64,000 nt of DNA. It comes from Companilactobacillus bobalius (GTDB lineage: Bacteria; Bacillota; Bacilli; Lactobacillales; Lactobacillaceae). The notes beneath the pieces were generated by a model that made no database searches, was not told the DNA's origin, and saw only the letters and a list, made by a program, of their open reading frames with translations. Positions 19,053 through 27,423 of this stretch are shown piece by piece; position 1 is the first letter of the stretch; the number at the start of each line of letters is the position of its first letter. A program made the position numbers and the translations under genes. Where the stretch lies: positions 124,001 through 188,000 of the forward strand of contig NZ_LNUA01000076.1 in the NCBI RefSeq assembly GCF_009764355.1, read 5' to 3'.

Positions 19053-20021
19053 ATGACAGCCGAAACAATGGTCAATAATTTATTAACGGAAGCATGTATC
19101 AATAAAATTTCAGATATTTATTTTTTTCCACACGATAACTTTTATCACATTGAAGCGAGTAATTCTTTTCAGAACTACACAGTAGCCGATTTAACTAATG
19201 ATGAGAGTTTTGCCATTATGAATTTTTTAAAATTTAATGGTGGATTAGATGTATCTGAGCGACGTCGGTCACAGAAAGGATCGTTTAATTTTAACTATCA
19301 AAATAAACGTATCTTTATCAGAATTTCCTCAGTAGGAGATTTTCAGAATCGTGAATCCATGGTCGTGAGATTAATTTATCCACAGGAATTTAATTCAATG
19401 GTGAATGAAATTTTAATTCAGAAAATTTTACCAATCGCCCGACGAAAAGGAATGATGTTATTTTCTGGACCAATGGGCTCAGGCAAAACTTCTTTGATGT
19501 ACACTCTGGGACGACAATTAAGTATTAATAAGAAAGTTATGTGTATTGAGGACCCAATTGAGATTGTTGAAGATAGTTTTTTACAGTTACAAGTCAACGA
19601 TGATGCAGGGATGACTTATGAAGAATTGATAAAAACTAGTCTTCGTCATCGACCAGAGGTGTTAATTATCGGTGAAATTAGGGATAAACATACAGCACAG
19701 CAGGCCATTCAAGCGGCACTCTGTGGTTATACAGTGATGTCAACGATTCATGGAAAATCTAAGTATTCCATTCTTCAGCGTTTGCGACAATTTGGAATTG
19801 ACGAGATTGATATTTTGAATGGGATTAATTTTATTTCCTATCAACGTTTAATACCGACCTTTAATGATTTGGAATTGTTTATTGATACCTTAAATTCAAC
19901 ACAGATTGAGAAATATTTAAAAGATGAAGTTGCTGATAAAAATTGGCAAACAATGTTAGAAGAAGCCTATCAAGTCGGTCGAATCAATCAAAAAACTTAT
20001 CAGGAATATATTTATGGTTAA
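19053..20021 (+). CDS. comGA: Competence pseudopilus assembly ATPase ComGA
   Basis: Secretion ATPase (PilB/GspE family) that powers assembly of the competence pseudopilus for DNA uptake; cytoplasmic, membrane-associated. The 322-residue protein has the Walker A LFSGPMGSGKTSLMYTLG at about residue 138, the Asp box CIEDPIEIVED, IIGEIRDKHTAQQAIQAALCGYTVMSTIHGK with the Walker B and His boxes. It lacks the long N-terminal domain of GspE, as in other Gram-positive ComGA. The start is the ATG at 19053, following AAAGGGGG; an adjacent TTG is in frame but less likely. First gene of a seven-gene overlapping operon. Confidence 0.94.
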   Translation: MTAETMVNNLLTEACINKISDIYFFPHDNFYHIEASNSFQNYTVADLTNDESFAIMNFLKFNGGLDVSERRRSQKGSFNFNYQNKRIFIRISSVGDFQNRESMVVRLIYPQEFNSMVNEILIQKILPIARRKGMMLFSGPMGSGKTSLMYTLGRQLSINKKVMCIEDPIEIVEDSFLQLQVNDDAGMTYEELIKTSLRHRPEVLIIGEIRDKHTAQQAIQAALCGYTVMSTIHGKSKYSILQRLRQFGIDEIDILNGINFISYQRLIPTFNDLELFIDTLNSTQIEKYLKDEVADKNWQTMLEEAYQVGRINQKTYQEYIYG

Positions 20022-21000
20022 AAAGTTTTCAACGGCAAAAAAAGCTGAATATTTAATTTTAATTAGTAAACTTTTGAAAAATGGTTTTTCACTAAGTGAT
20101 TCAATCAATTGTCTCCGTTTACTGGACGATGAGAAAAGTGTATTTGATCTGATTTATCAGGATTTACAGCAAGGGAAAATGATTTCACAATCATTGATCC
20201 ATTTTAAATTACCCGCTGTTATTTATAATCAATTGATTATCGCCCAAAACCATGGAAGATTGGCTCAAGCCTTAGAACAGACTGGGGTTCTCTTACAAAG
20301 TCAGTCTAAACAGAAGAACAAATTTAAAGAATTGTTGGCTTATCCTGCTTTCATATTAATGTTTTTAATCACAATGTTAATAGGGATGAAACTCTATATT
20401 GTTCCTCAGTTAGCTGTCGCAGGTGGTAGTCAGGCAATAGACTTATTTCTAGGATTAATTTTACTAGTTCTGCTTTTGATAACCTTAAGTATTTTCTCAT
20501 TAGCAATCTTTCTTAGAAAAAAAGATGAGTATGATCGGGCTTTGTTTCTTGTGAAATTACCATTTGTAGGGAAAATTTATCAGAGCTTTTTTCATTTTTT
20601 GATATTACAAGGATTAGGAATGCAATTGGCTAACGGAATGAACCTCCAAAGCATTTGTGAAAATAATAATCACTTTCAAAAAGGTTCAATTCAAGAGCAT
20701 TTGGCGACTAAATTTATTAATAATTTGATTAGTGGGAAAAGCTTATTAACATTGGTCGAAAAAGAACCACTGTTGCCAAAACAATTACAGATTATCTTAC
20801 AAGCTGGTGAAAGTGGAACGGCATTGGCACAAGATATCTTGTTGATGTCAGAATTAAAATTTGAAGAAACACAACGTAATCTCAAAAAATTATTAGGACT
20901 AGTACAGCCAATTTTATTTGCCGTTATAGCGATTGTAATTGTCGTAACTTACTTAATAGTTTTGTTACCAATTTATGGAATGATGAAGGGAATCTCGTAA
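20014..21000 (+). CDS. comGB: Competence pseudopilus membrane protein ComGB
   Basis: Polytopic inner platform protein (GspF/PilC family) of 328 residues. There are three membrane segments (about residues 108-132, 145-166 and 295-320) and two GspF repeats; the second repeat includes LLPKQLQIILQAGESGTALAQDI. It anchors the pilus base and couples the ATPase ComGA to pilin polymerisation. It overlaps comGA by 8 nt and its TAA stop shares bases with the comGC ATG (21000), so translation is coupled through the operon. Confidence 0.93.
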   Translation: MVKKFSTAKKAEYLILISKLLKNGFSLSDSINCLRLLDDEKSVFDLIYQDLQQGKMISQSLIHFKLPAVIYNQLIIAQNHGRLAQALEQTGVLLQSQSKQKNKFKELLAYPAFILMFLITMLIGMKLYIVPQLAVAGGSQAIDLFLGLILLVLLLITLSIFSLAIFLRKKDEYDRALFLVKLPFVGKIYQSFFHFLILQGLGMQLANGMNLQSICENNNHFQKGSIQEHLATKFINNLISGKSLLTLVEKEPLLPKQLQIILQAGESGTALAQDILLMSELKFEETQRNLKKLLGLVQPILFAVIAIVIVVTYLIVLLPIYGMMKGIS

Positions 21001-21329
21001 TGAAGAAAATAAGAAAAGGTTTTACTTTAATTGAAATGGTTATCGTCTTGTTCATAATCTCATTGTTACTTTTGATTATGATTCCCAATTTAACTAAGCA
21101 ACGTGATAACGCCAATAAGAAATCGAATGAGGCTTTAAGAACTACTGTTGTTAGTCAAGCTGGGTTATATTCGGAAGATCATTCTGAAGATGAAATCAAT
21201 ATAGGCACATTAAAAAAAGCTAATTACATTAGTCAGAAACAATTTGATAAGTTGAATAATGCTAAATTAGATTTGAAGAAGGATAAAGAAACCGGAGAAT
21301 GGACACTAGTAGACACGGGTTCACATTAA
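21000..21329 (+). CDS. comGC: Major competence pseudopilin ComGC
   Basis: Main structural subunit of the competence pseudopilus, 109 residues. The type IV prepilin signal KKIRKGFTLIEMVIVLFII is intact: a short basic leader, the G-F cleavage site, and the conserved glutamate five residues into the mature hydrophobic helix. A prepilin peptidase (ComC), not in this window, would process it. The mature part ends with a small soluble domain. It overlaps comGD by 31 nt. Confidence 0.95.
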   Translation: MKKIRKGFTLIEMVIVLFIISLLLLIMIPNLTKQRDNANKKSNEALRTTVVSQAGLYSEDHSEDEINIGTLKKANYISQKQFDKLNNAKLDLKKDKETGEWTLVDTGSH

Positions 21330-21751
21330 TTGAAACAGTAATTGGTTTAGCAATCGTCTGTAGTTTGGTTGCTGTATCAGTGTGGAACCTCAAAGATTAT
21401 CAAGCTCGTATTGAAGAAAAAGAATCCTTAGAGTGGTTTAAGAATTCGTTTAAAAATGAAATGAATTATTCTTATCTTAATCAGAAACCGGCTTATCTAA
21501 AAATTCGTGGTGATCACGTTACTTTTGGGCGGTATGCAGTTAATGGAAAAATTGTTTTAAAGAAAAAGATTTTTCCAAAAACCTTGAGGAATACTAACGG
21601 TCCGATTGATTATTTTATTAGGAGGTCTGGTCAGTCGGATCCTAAAATAATTATATTTGAATCCAAACTGACACATCGTAAGTATGAATATCGAATTCAA
21701 ATGGGATGGGGTGAAATTATTGAAAAGACACAGCGGCTTTATCCTGGTTGA
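21299..21751 (+). CDS. comGD: Minor competence pseudopilin ComGD
   Basis: Minor pilin of 150 residues with the prepilin motif SRHGFTLIETVIGLAIV at the N terminus (G-F cleavage, glutamate at mature +5) and a beta-rich C-terminal domain of about 110 residues. In other species ComGD, ComGE, ComGF and ComGG form the tip or initiation complex of the pseudopilus. ATG at 21299 lies inside comGC, and the end overlaps the comGE start, so the whole operon is tightly nested. Confidence 0.88.
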   Translation: MDTSRHGFTLIETVIGLAIVCSLVAVSVWNLKDYQARIEEKESLEWFKNSFKNEMNYSYLNQKPAYLKIRGDHVTFGRYAVNGKIVLKKKIFPKTLRNTNGPIDYFIRRSGQSDPKIIIFESKLTHRKYEYRIQMGWGEIIEKTQRLYPG

Positions 21752-21998
21752 AGCATTAACTTCCTTAACGATTTCTTTAACCATTATTTTTATGTTGTCG
21801 CTTTGTGTCAGTGAACAGTTCAAATTGATCAATCAGTGGGAACAAAGAGTCAATGCTCACAAAATAATATTGTTGCATTTGGAAAATTCGCATATGCCTA
21901 ATAGAGTAACGATAAAGAATCGAATCTATTACTATCAAAAGATTGGAAATACATATCAAGTTAGGGTAAATAATCATGTCTATCAAGTTAAGAGCTAG
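21720..21998 (+). CDS. comGE: Minor competence pseudopilin ComGE-like
   Basis: A 92-residue minor pilin. After the start it reads KRHSGFILVEALTSLTISLTIIF: a basic leader, a glycine cleavage site and a glutamate in the hydrophobic helix, like a diverged prepilin. I choose TTG at 21720 because GGGGTG lies 6 nt before it; alternatives are GTG at 21711 and an ATG at 21684 well inside comGD. Little conservation is expected in the rest of the protein. The assignment rests on the pilin-like N terminus and operon position. Confidence 0.72.
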   Translation: MKRHSGFILVEALTSLTISLTIIFMLSLCVSEQFKLINQWEQRVNAHKIILLHLENSHMPNRVTIKNRIYYYQKIGNTYQVRVNNHVYQVKS

Positions 21999-22449
21999 AA
22001 GAAAGGGCTTTGTTCTGTATGAATCAATTTTAGCTTTGATGATAACTTTAATGACTTTAGGAATCTTGCAACAATCATTGTTGATAATGAGGACAGTGCA
22101 ACATACTACGTTTAGAGATCAGCTACGTTGGCATGTAACTCAAGAGAAGATTCAAAGTGAAATGGACCATGCTTTAAGAATAGATGAAGTGAAAGACAAT
22201 CATATATCTTATACAAAACCGGAGTGGCTTAATGATAAGCATCCGGCTTTTGTTTTTAATATCTTTGGCAAAGGGGATAATAAAATGTTACGATATAAGA
22301 CCGTTGTCAGTGGTGGACATGAGCCTATTTTAGTAAATCAAAGAGAAATTAAGATTGAAAAAATCTCAAATTTAGTTATCATAACAACAGTGAATAAAGC
22401 CGGTGAAAAATCTGAAATGTACTTAACGTTGGATGAACATAAATTGTAA
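21976..22449 (+). CDS. comGF: Minor competence pseudopilin ComGF
   Basis: A 157-residue protein in the comGF position. The N terminus RRKGFVLYESILALMITLM is prepilin-like (G-F and a glutamate at +5 of the mature protein). The C-terminal half has alternating beta-strand patterns consistent with the ComGF domain. It overlaps both neighbours (22 nt with comGE, 17 nt with comGG). Confidence 0.82.
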   Translation: MSIKLRARRKGFVLYESILALMITLMTLGILQQSLLIMRTVQHTTFRDQLRWHVTQEKIQSEMDHALRIDEVKDNHISYTKPEWLNDKHPAFVFNIFGKGDNKMLRYKTVVSGGHEPILVNQREIKIEKISNLVIITTVNKAGEKSEMYLTLDEHKL

Positions 22450-22642
22450 AAGAAGCGGTGCGGTTTTATTAAATAGTATTTTAATATTATCGGTCGTAAT
22501 TTTAATTGTAGGATACACTAGTAATTTGATTGGCGAACAAATCTCGGGATACCGGCGTTTAGATGAGATTTATGAGCAACAAATTAACAAGAAAATTAAT
22601 AAAAGTAATAAAATAGACTATTGTGAATTGACGAGTCCTTGA
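22433..22642 (+). CDS. comGG: Minor competence pseudopilin ComGG-like, short
   Basis: A 69-residue protein with one N-terminal membrane helix (SGAVLLNSILILSVVILIVGY) and a short charged tail. It occupies the last position of the comG operon, overlapping comGF by 17 nt. ComGG is poorly conserved in sequence; this is assigned by position and size. It lacks the clear glutamate at mature +5 seen in the other pilins, which is common for ComGG. Confidence 0.65.
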   Translation: MNINCKRSGAVLLNSILILSVVILIVGYTSNLIGEQISGYRRLDEIYEQQINKKINKSNKIDYCELTSP

Positions 22643-22694
22643 ATAAAATCGTTTTCAACGTTAAAATTTTAATTATTAAGCAAAGAGGTTAACC

Positions 22695-23708
22695 ATGTCA
22701 GAAAAAGATATGCAAACATATTTTGATAAGATGAATCAAGCTAATTCTTTATTAAAGGAGTCCTTAAGAGTTAACAACATTGAATCACTTGCCGAAACAT
22801 TAACAGATATTTCTGATGGCAGCGTTTATGTCGAGAACGGTGTTCCTGACAAAGATACTGTTTCTAAGTTAGAAAATATCTATGCAGAGATGAAGAAATT
22901 AAATCTAACTCCACTGCAACTTAAGCAAGCGATTACAGTATCAATTATCAAAGCTCAAAAAGATGATAAAGCTGAAGTTAATAAATTAATGACTCCTGAT
23001 GCGATTGGTTTGATAACTAGCTTAATTGCTTATGAGGTACTAAATGTTCAAAATAAGAAAGACGTGAACATAGTCGATCCAACTGTTGGAACAGGTAACT
23101 TGCTGATTGAAGTTATTGAACAATTGAATATGACTGACAAATTCAATATCAATGCTGCGGCACTTGATAATGACGATGCGTTAGTTTCTTTAACAAAATC
23201 ATTTAGTGAAGTAATGAATCTTAATTTAGACGCTTATCATCAGGATAGTGTCGCCGATTGGGATATTACTGATATTGATTTGGCAGTGGCTGATTTACCA
23301 GTTGGCTATTATCCAATTGATGACAATGCTAAGAATTTCAAAACAAAATCAGACAAGGGACATTCTTATGCTCACCATTTGTTGATTGAACAAACTATGA
23401 ATAATTTAAATGACGGTGGAATCGGTATATTCATTGTACCTTCACAGATTTTCCAAACTGACCAAGCAAAGAAATTATCTGAATGGATGGTTTCAAGTGT
23501 TTATCTGCAAGCTGTATTAGATTTGCCAACAAGCTTATTTGCATCAAAAGAAGCACAAAAGGCAGTCGTAGTTTTACAAAAACATGGCGATAATGCTAAG
23601 CAAGTGGAAAATGTTTTGATGGGCACAATACCAGATACCAATAACCCTAAGTTGTTTGAGGGATTTAAAGACCAGTTGCAAAGCTGGGCAAAAAATTTTA
23701 AAGGTTAG
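22695..23708 (+). CDS. Class I SAM-dependent DNA methyltransferase-like protein (YtxK family)
   Basis: A 337-residue protein of the N6-adenine methyltransferase type. The SAM-binding motif I appears as IVDPTVGTGNLLIEVI and the catalytic motif IV as VADLPVGYYP, a variant of the DPPY/NPPY box in which a proline is replaced by valine. An N-terminal helical segment of about 100 residues precedes them. It resembles the B. subtilis YtxK-like gene that sits after comG and before ackA in many lactobacilli. No restriction endonuclease is adjacent. Whether it modifies DNA is not shown by sequence. Confidence 0.85.
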   Translation: MSEKDMQTYFDKMNQANSLLKESLRVNNIESLAETLTDISDGSVYVENGVPDKDTVSKLENIYAEMKKLNLTPLQLKQAITVSIIKAQKDDKAEVNKLMTPDAIGLITSLIAYEVLNVQNKKDVNIVDPTVGTGNLLIEVIEQLNMTDKFNINAAALDNDDALVSLTKSFSEVMNLNLDAYHQDSVADWDITDIDLAVADLPVGYYPIDDNAKNFKTKSDKGHSYAHHLLIEQTMNNLNDGGIGIFIVPSQIFQTDQAKKLSEWMVSSVYLQAVLDLPTSLFASKEAQKAVVVLQKHGDNAKQVENVLMGTIPDTNNPKLFEGFKDQLQSWAKNFKG

Positions 23709-23718
23709 GTGAGATTAA

Positions 23719-24915
23719 ATGTCTAAAATCATGGCCGTTAATTCTGGTAGCTCTACATTGAAGTGGAAACTATATACAGTACCTGATGAGAAGGTTATCG
23801 CCAAAGGAATGGTAGATCGTTTGGGATTACCAGATTCAGTCTTTGAAGTTCAATATAATGGCAAGAAAATCAGTGAATTGGGAGACATTCCTGATCATAC
23901 AACTGCTGTTAATATGATGCTTGATAAATTGATTGAATTGAAAATAATCAAAAGTTATGACGAGATCACCGGAGTAGGTCATCGTGTTGTCGCTGGTGGT
24001 AGTATCTTTAAAGATTCAGCCATCGTAACACCACGCGTGATCCAACAAATCAGAAATCTTTCTGAATATGCCCCATTACATAATCCCGGTCAAGCAACTG
24101 GAATTGAAGCATTTGAAAAGATTTTGCCAGATGTTCCTCAAGTAGCAGTCTTTGATACTTCGTTCCATCAAACAATGGATCCGGTCAATTACTTGTATAG
24201 TATTCCTTATGAGTATTATGAAAAATATGGAGTTCGTAAATTTGGTGCCCATGGTACAAGTCACCGCTATGTATCACAAGCAGCGGCCGATTACTTACAA
24301 AGACCATTAGCTGACCTTAAGATTATTTCTGCCCATCTTGGTAGTGGAGCTTCAATTGATGCAATTGAAGACGGTAAATCAGTTGATACATCCATGGGAT
24401 TCACTCCATTGGCTGGTATTACTATGAGTACACGCTCTGGGGATGTTGATCCTTCATTGGTTGCTTATTTGATGCAAAAGATGAAGATTACTGATCCTGA
24501 TGAAATGGTAAAAATTTTGAATACTAAATCTGGTTTGTTGGGACTTTCAGGTGTATCACCAGATATGCGTGATTTGTTAGCAACTAAGGATGAAAATCAT
24601 CGTTCTGATTTGGCTATCAAGATTTTTGTCAATCGAATTGTTAAGTATATTGGCTCATATATTGCCCTACTGGGTGGAGCTGATGTCTTGATCTTTACTG
24701 CTGGCGTTGGTGCTGGAAGTGCTGAAATTCGTGAGGACATTGTAAACCACTTTAATTATCGTGGTATAAGAATTGATAAAGAAGCTAACGAAAATGGCAA
24801 AGGAATTCGTCGTATCAGTACAAAAGATTCAACTACTGATGTTTTGGTTGTACCAACTGACGAGGAATTAATGATTGTTCGTGATGTAGTTAGATTAATA
24901 AAATATAGTGATTAA
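23719..24915 (+). CDS. ackA: Acetate kinase
   Basis: Transfers phosphate between acetyl-phosphate and ADP to give acetate and ATP, completing the Pta-AckA pathway. The 398-residue protein begins with MAVNSGSSTLKWKLY, the ASKHA phosphate loop, and has GVGHRVVAGG, VFDTSFHQTM, RKFGAHGTSHRYVS and ISAHLGSGAS, all standard acetate kinase motifs, plus a C-terminal VLVVPTDEELMI. It follows the methyltransferase by 10 nt and is probably in its transcript. A terminator follows. Confidence 0.97.
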   Translation: MSKIMAVNSGSSTLKWKLYTVPDEKVIAKGMVDRLGLPDSVFEVQYNGKKISELGDIPDHTTAVNMMLDKLIELKIIKSYDEITGVGHRVVAGGSIFKDSAIVTPRVIQQIRNLSEYAPLHNPGQATGIEAFEKILPDVPQVAVFDTSFHQTMDPVNYLYSIPYEYYEKYGVRKFGAHGTSHRYVSQAAADYLQRPLADLKIISAHLGSGASIDAIEDGKSVDTSMGFTPLAGITMSTRSGDVDPSLVAYLMQKMKITDPDEMVKILNTKSGLLGLSGVSPDMRDLLATKDENHRSDLAIKIFVNRIVKYIGSYIALLGGADVLIFTAGVGAGSAEIREDIVNHFNYRGIRIDKEANENGKGIRRISTKDSTTDVLVVPTDEELMIVRDVVRLIKYSD

Positions 24916-24920
24916 AAATC

Positions 24921-24962
24921 AAGGAATCAAAACAAATTTAAGTTGTTTTGATTCCTTTTTTA
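24921..24962 (+). terminator. Terminator after ackA
   Basis: A perfect 14-bp stem (24921-24934 with 24944-24957) and a T run end the comG-methyltransferase-ackA region. Confidence 0.92.
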
Positions 24963-25081
24963 GTGTTAAAAATTAGATTAAAAATGTTGCCAATAATGCG
25001 ATGTAAGCCTTTACTTTTTTATTTTTACTGTTATATTAAGGGTGTATAGAAAAGAGCAAATTTGGAATGGAGGTTCATGAT

Positions 25082-26758
25082 ATGACAAGAAAAGCCTACA
25101 TGATTGGTACAGGTGTTGGTAACTTAGCTGCTGCTATTTATTTGATTCGTGATGGGGGATTTAATGGCGATCAAATTACAATGATGGGTCTAGAAGACCA
25201 TGGTGCAAACGATGGTGCTGCAGTTAAAGACTATGAAACAGAGTATGGTAACCAAGCTTTATCGAACAGCAAAGGATTCCTAGCAAAAGGTGGAAGAATG
25301 TTGAACGAAGAGACATTTGAAAACCTTTGGGATGTATTGCGTTCAGTACCTTCATTGGATCATCCTGGACAAACAGTTACGGATGACATTTTGAATTTTG
25401 ACCACGCTCATCCAACACATGATGTTGGACGTTTGATCGATAGCGATGGTCCACGTGTAAAACCTAATAAAGACAATTACAGACATATGCAATTTGATAA
25501 TAAGGATCGTTATTTATTATCTAAATTGATGTTGATGCCTGAAAAGGATGAAGAAAAACTAAATAACATTAGTATTGCTGAATGGTTTGCAAGCAGTCCA
25601 CATTTCTTCACAACTAATTTCTGGTACATGTGGCAAACAACATTTGCTTTCAAACGTGCTAGTTCAGCTGTTGAGCTACGTCGTTATATGAATCGTATGA
25701 TTCTTGAATTCAGTCGTATCAATACACTAGAAGGTGTTACAAGAAGTCCATACAATCAATTTGAAAGTATCATTTTGCCAATGCGCAAGTATTTGGAAGA
25801 TCGTGGTGTAACCTTCATCAATAACCGTAAAGTTACTGATTTGGAATTCAAAGATACACCACTTCAAGATGATATTATCGTTACTGGACTCAAGTATGAA
25901 GAAGTCGACAATGATAACAAAGAAGGACACATTGATATTGCTGAAAACGACTTAGTCTTCGATACTAATGGTTCAATTACTGATAGTTCAGCACTTGGTG
26001 ACTTTAATACACCATTTAAGGAAAATATGGATTATGCACCTAGTGCAGCACTTTGGAAGAAAGCAGCTGAGAAGTTCTATTCTCTAGGTAATCCTGACAA
26101 ATTCTTTGGTGATCGTACACAAAGTGAGTGGGTCAGTCTCACAGTTACAACCAACAGCCACTTCTTGGTAAATGAAATTTCACGTATTACACAACAAGAG
26201 CCCGGAAATGCTTTGAATACATGGATTAACAGTACACCATTGTTGTCAATCGTTGTTCATCATCAACCACACTTCAAGGCACAAAAGCCTAATGAGTCAA
26301 CATTCTGGGGTTACTTCATGTATCCAAGAAGAAATGGTGATTATGTACAAAAGCCTGTAATGGAAATGACAGGTAAAGAAATGCTAGAAGAATTATTAGG
26401 CCACTTAGCAGAAGTAGATCCAAGCAAAGACAATATCAAGAACCATACACAGGAAATTATGGACAGCATTGTCAATGTAATTCCTGTTCACCTACCATAT
26501 GCAAGTGCAATGTTCAATCAAAGAGCCGTCGGAGATCGTCCAGATGTAGTTCCAAAGAACAGTAAGAATTTGGCCTTCATCAGTCAATTCTGTGAACAAC
26601 CATTCGATATGGTCTTTACGGAACAATATTCATTCCGTGCAGCACAACGTGCCGTATATACATTGTTGAATATTCCATTGTCAGAGATGACACCAATGCA
26701 CCATTATGAGAAAGATCCAAAAGTAATGGCACGTGCTACTAAGACCATGTTTAGATAA
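25082..26758 (+). CDS. ohyA: Oleate hydratase (myosin-cross-reactive antigen family)
   Basis: FAD-dependent hydratase that adds water to cis-9 double bonds of unsaturated fatty acids, giving 10-hydroxy acids; thought to detoxify host or food fatty acids at the membrane. About 558 residues, in the family range. The N-terminal dinucleotide fold reads AYMIGTGVGNLAAAIYLI, followed by SNSKGFLAKGGRMLN and later FGDRTQSEWVSLTVT and ISQFCEQPFDMVFTEQYS, conserved in MCRA proteins. ATG at 25082 is chosen because GGAGG ends 8 nt before it; an ATG at 25067 overlaps that site. Its stop is 5 nt before a structured repeat element. Confidence 0.93.
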   Translation: MTRKAYMIGTGVGNLAAAIYLIRDGGFNGDQITMMGLEDHGANDGAAVKDYETEYGNQALSNSKGFLAKGGRMLNEETFENLWDVLRSVPSLDHPGQTVTDDILNFDHAHPTHDVGRLIDSDGPRVKPNKDNYRHMQFDNKDRYLLSKLMLMPEKDEEKLNNISIAEWFASSPHFFTTNFWYMWQTTFAFKRASSAVELRRYMNRMILEFSRINTLEGVTRSPYNQFESIILPMRKYLEDRGVTFINNRKVTDLEFKDTPLQDDIIVTGLKYEEVDNDNKEGHIDIAENDLVFDTNGSITDSSALGDFNTPFKENMDYAPSAALWKKAAEKFYSLGNPDKFFGDRTQSEWVSLTVTTNSHFLVNEISRITQQEPGNALNTWINSTPLLSIVVHHQPHFKAQKPNESTFWGYFMYPRRNGDYVQKPVMEMTGKEMLEELLGHLAEVDPSKDNIKNHTQEIMDSIVNVIPVHLPYASAMFNQRAVGDRPDVVPKNSKNLAFISQFCEQPFDMVFTEQYSFRAAQRAVYTLLNIPLSEMTPMHHYEKDPKVMARATKTMFR

Positions 26759-26763
26759 TAGAG

Positions 26764-26904
26764 AGAGGGTGGAGCAAGGGCGAACAGCCTCCGAGGATTT
26801 GCCTAAGTACTGGAATCGCACGCGTACTATGCGGGCAATTCCAGCACTGTAGCAAACCACAGGAGGTTGCCCTTGCGCAACCCGTTTAGGCAGCATACTT
26901 GAGA
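26764..26904 (+). repeat. Structured repeat element, copy A (covarying helices, unknown family)
   Basis: About 140 nt beginning AGAGGGTGGAG, 5 nt after the oleate hydratase stop. Nested helices: GGGT/ACCC (26767-26770 with 26880-26883), an 8-bp GCAAGGGC/GCCCTTGC (26774-26781 with 26869-26876), CCTCC/GGAGG (26788-26792 with 26862-26866), TTTGC/GCAAA (26798-26802 with 26852-26856), CTGGAAT/ATTCCAG (26810-26816 with 26838-26844), and CGCA/TGCG at the tip. Copies B and C near 61.3 kb have the same helices with different paired bases. The 3' boundary GCAGCATACTTGAG is shared with copy C. It may be an RNA or a mobile palindromic repeat; I do not recognise it. Confidence 0.8.
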
Positions 26905-27150
26905 AGAAAAATATAAAAATTTGGTTGTTAGAATCTGAAGTATAGTTATTAGAAACGTAGAAGGAAAACTATTGAGAATAGAATAGACCAAATTTTCACA
27001 ATACAAAATGTATTTAAGAGTAGAACACCTAAGCGAAAATCTCCACAAAAAGGGGGTTGATGCCTATAATCAATCTATATTTGAAACAAATAAAATTTAA
27101 CATCAAACGACAAAACATCTCATTAAAAAAGATAAATATTTTCACAAGCA
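26905..27150. other. AT-rich gap with no supported gene
   Basis: Between the repeat element and the terminator before adhE I see only AT-rich sequence. Short open frames here lack ribosome sites or recognisable products. A GGGGGTTGATG at about 27051 could start at most a very short peptide. Confidence 0.5.
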
Positions 27151-27181
27151 AGAGCTGAATTTCAATTCAGCTCTTTTTTTT
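27151..27181 (+). terminator. Terminator upstream of the adhE promoter region
   Basis: Stem AGAGCTGAAT with ATTCAGCTCT, a 4-nt loop and an 8-T run. It probably ends the oleate hydratase transcript, which would then include repeat copy A in its 3' UTR. Confidence 0.88.
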
Positions 27182-27220
27182 GTGAATTGGAAAGCAACCT
27201 AGAATAGGCATTTTGATGAG

Positions 27221-27370
27221 ATTGTGAAGAAATATTCACAATTGAAATAAGATGTGAAATTATTTTTTGACAATCGTTTGAGTTGCAGGTGTTGATATAT
27301 CAACGTGAAAACGTTTACTTGAGCTTTTTGAACAAAATAACTTGAACATTGATTGTACAGTGATAAGATA
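27221..27370 (+). promoter_or_regulatory. adhE control region: Rex-like site, palindrome and cre-like box
   Basis: Three candidate operators precede adhE. An inverted repeat TTGTGAA-N6-TTCACAA at 27222-27241 resembles the NADH-sensing Rex operator, though with a spacer 2 nt longer than usual. A perfect 14-bp palindrome GTTGATATATCAAC lies at 27291-27304. TGAAAACGTTTACT at 27306-27319 matches the CcpA cre consensus at every position except the last. A possible promoter is TTGAAC near 27342 with TAAGAT 16 nt later. Together they suggest redox and catabolite control of ethanol formation. Confidence 0.6.
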
Positions 27371-27423
27371 AAACGTGAATTAGTTAACAAATATATCGAT
27401 TTTTAAATCTTGGAGGTAATCAG

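Noticed and set aside
26681..26896. Minus-strand open frame across repeat copy A
   Set aside because: It overlaps the end of oleate hydratase and the structured element, and has no start signal; a shadow of a palindromic sequence.
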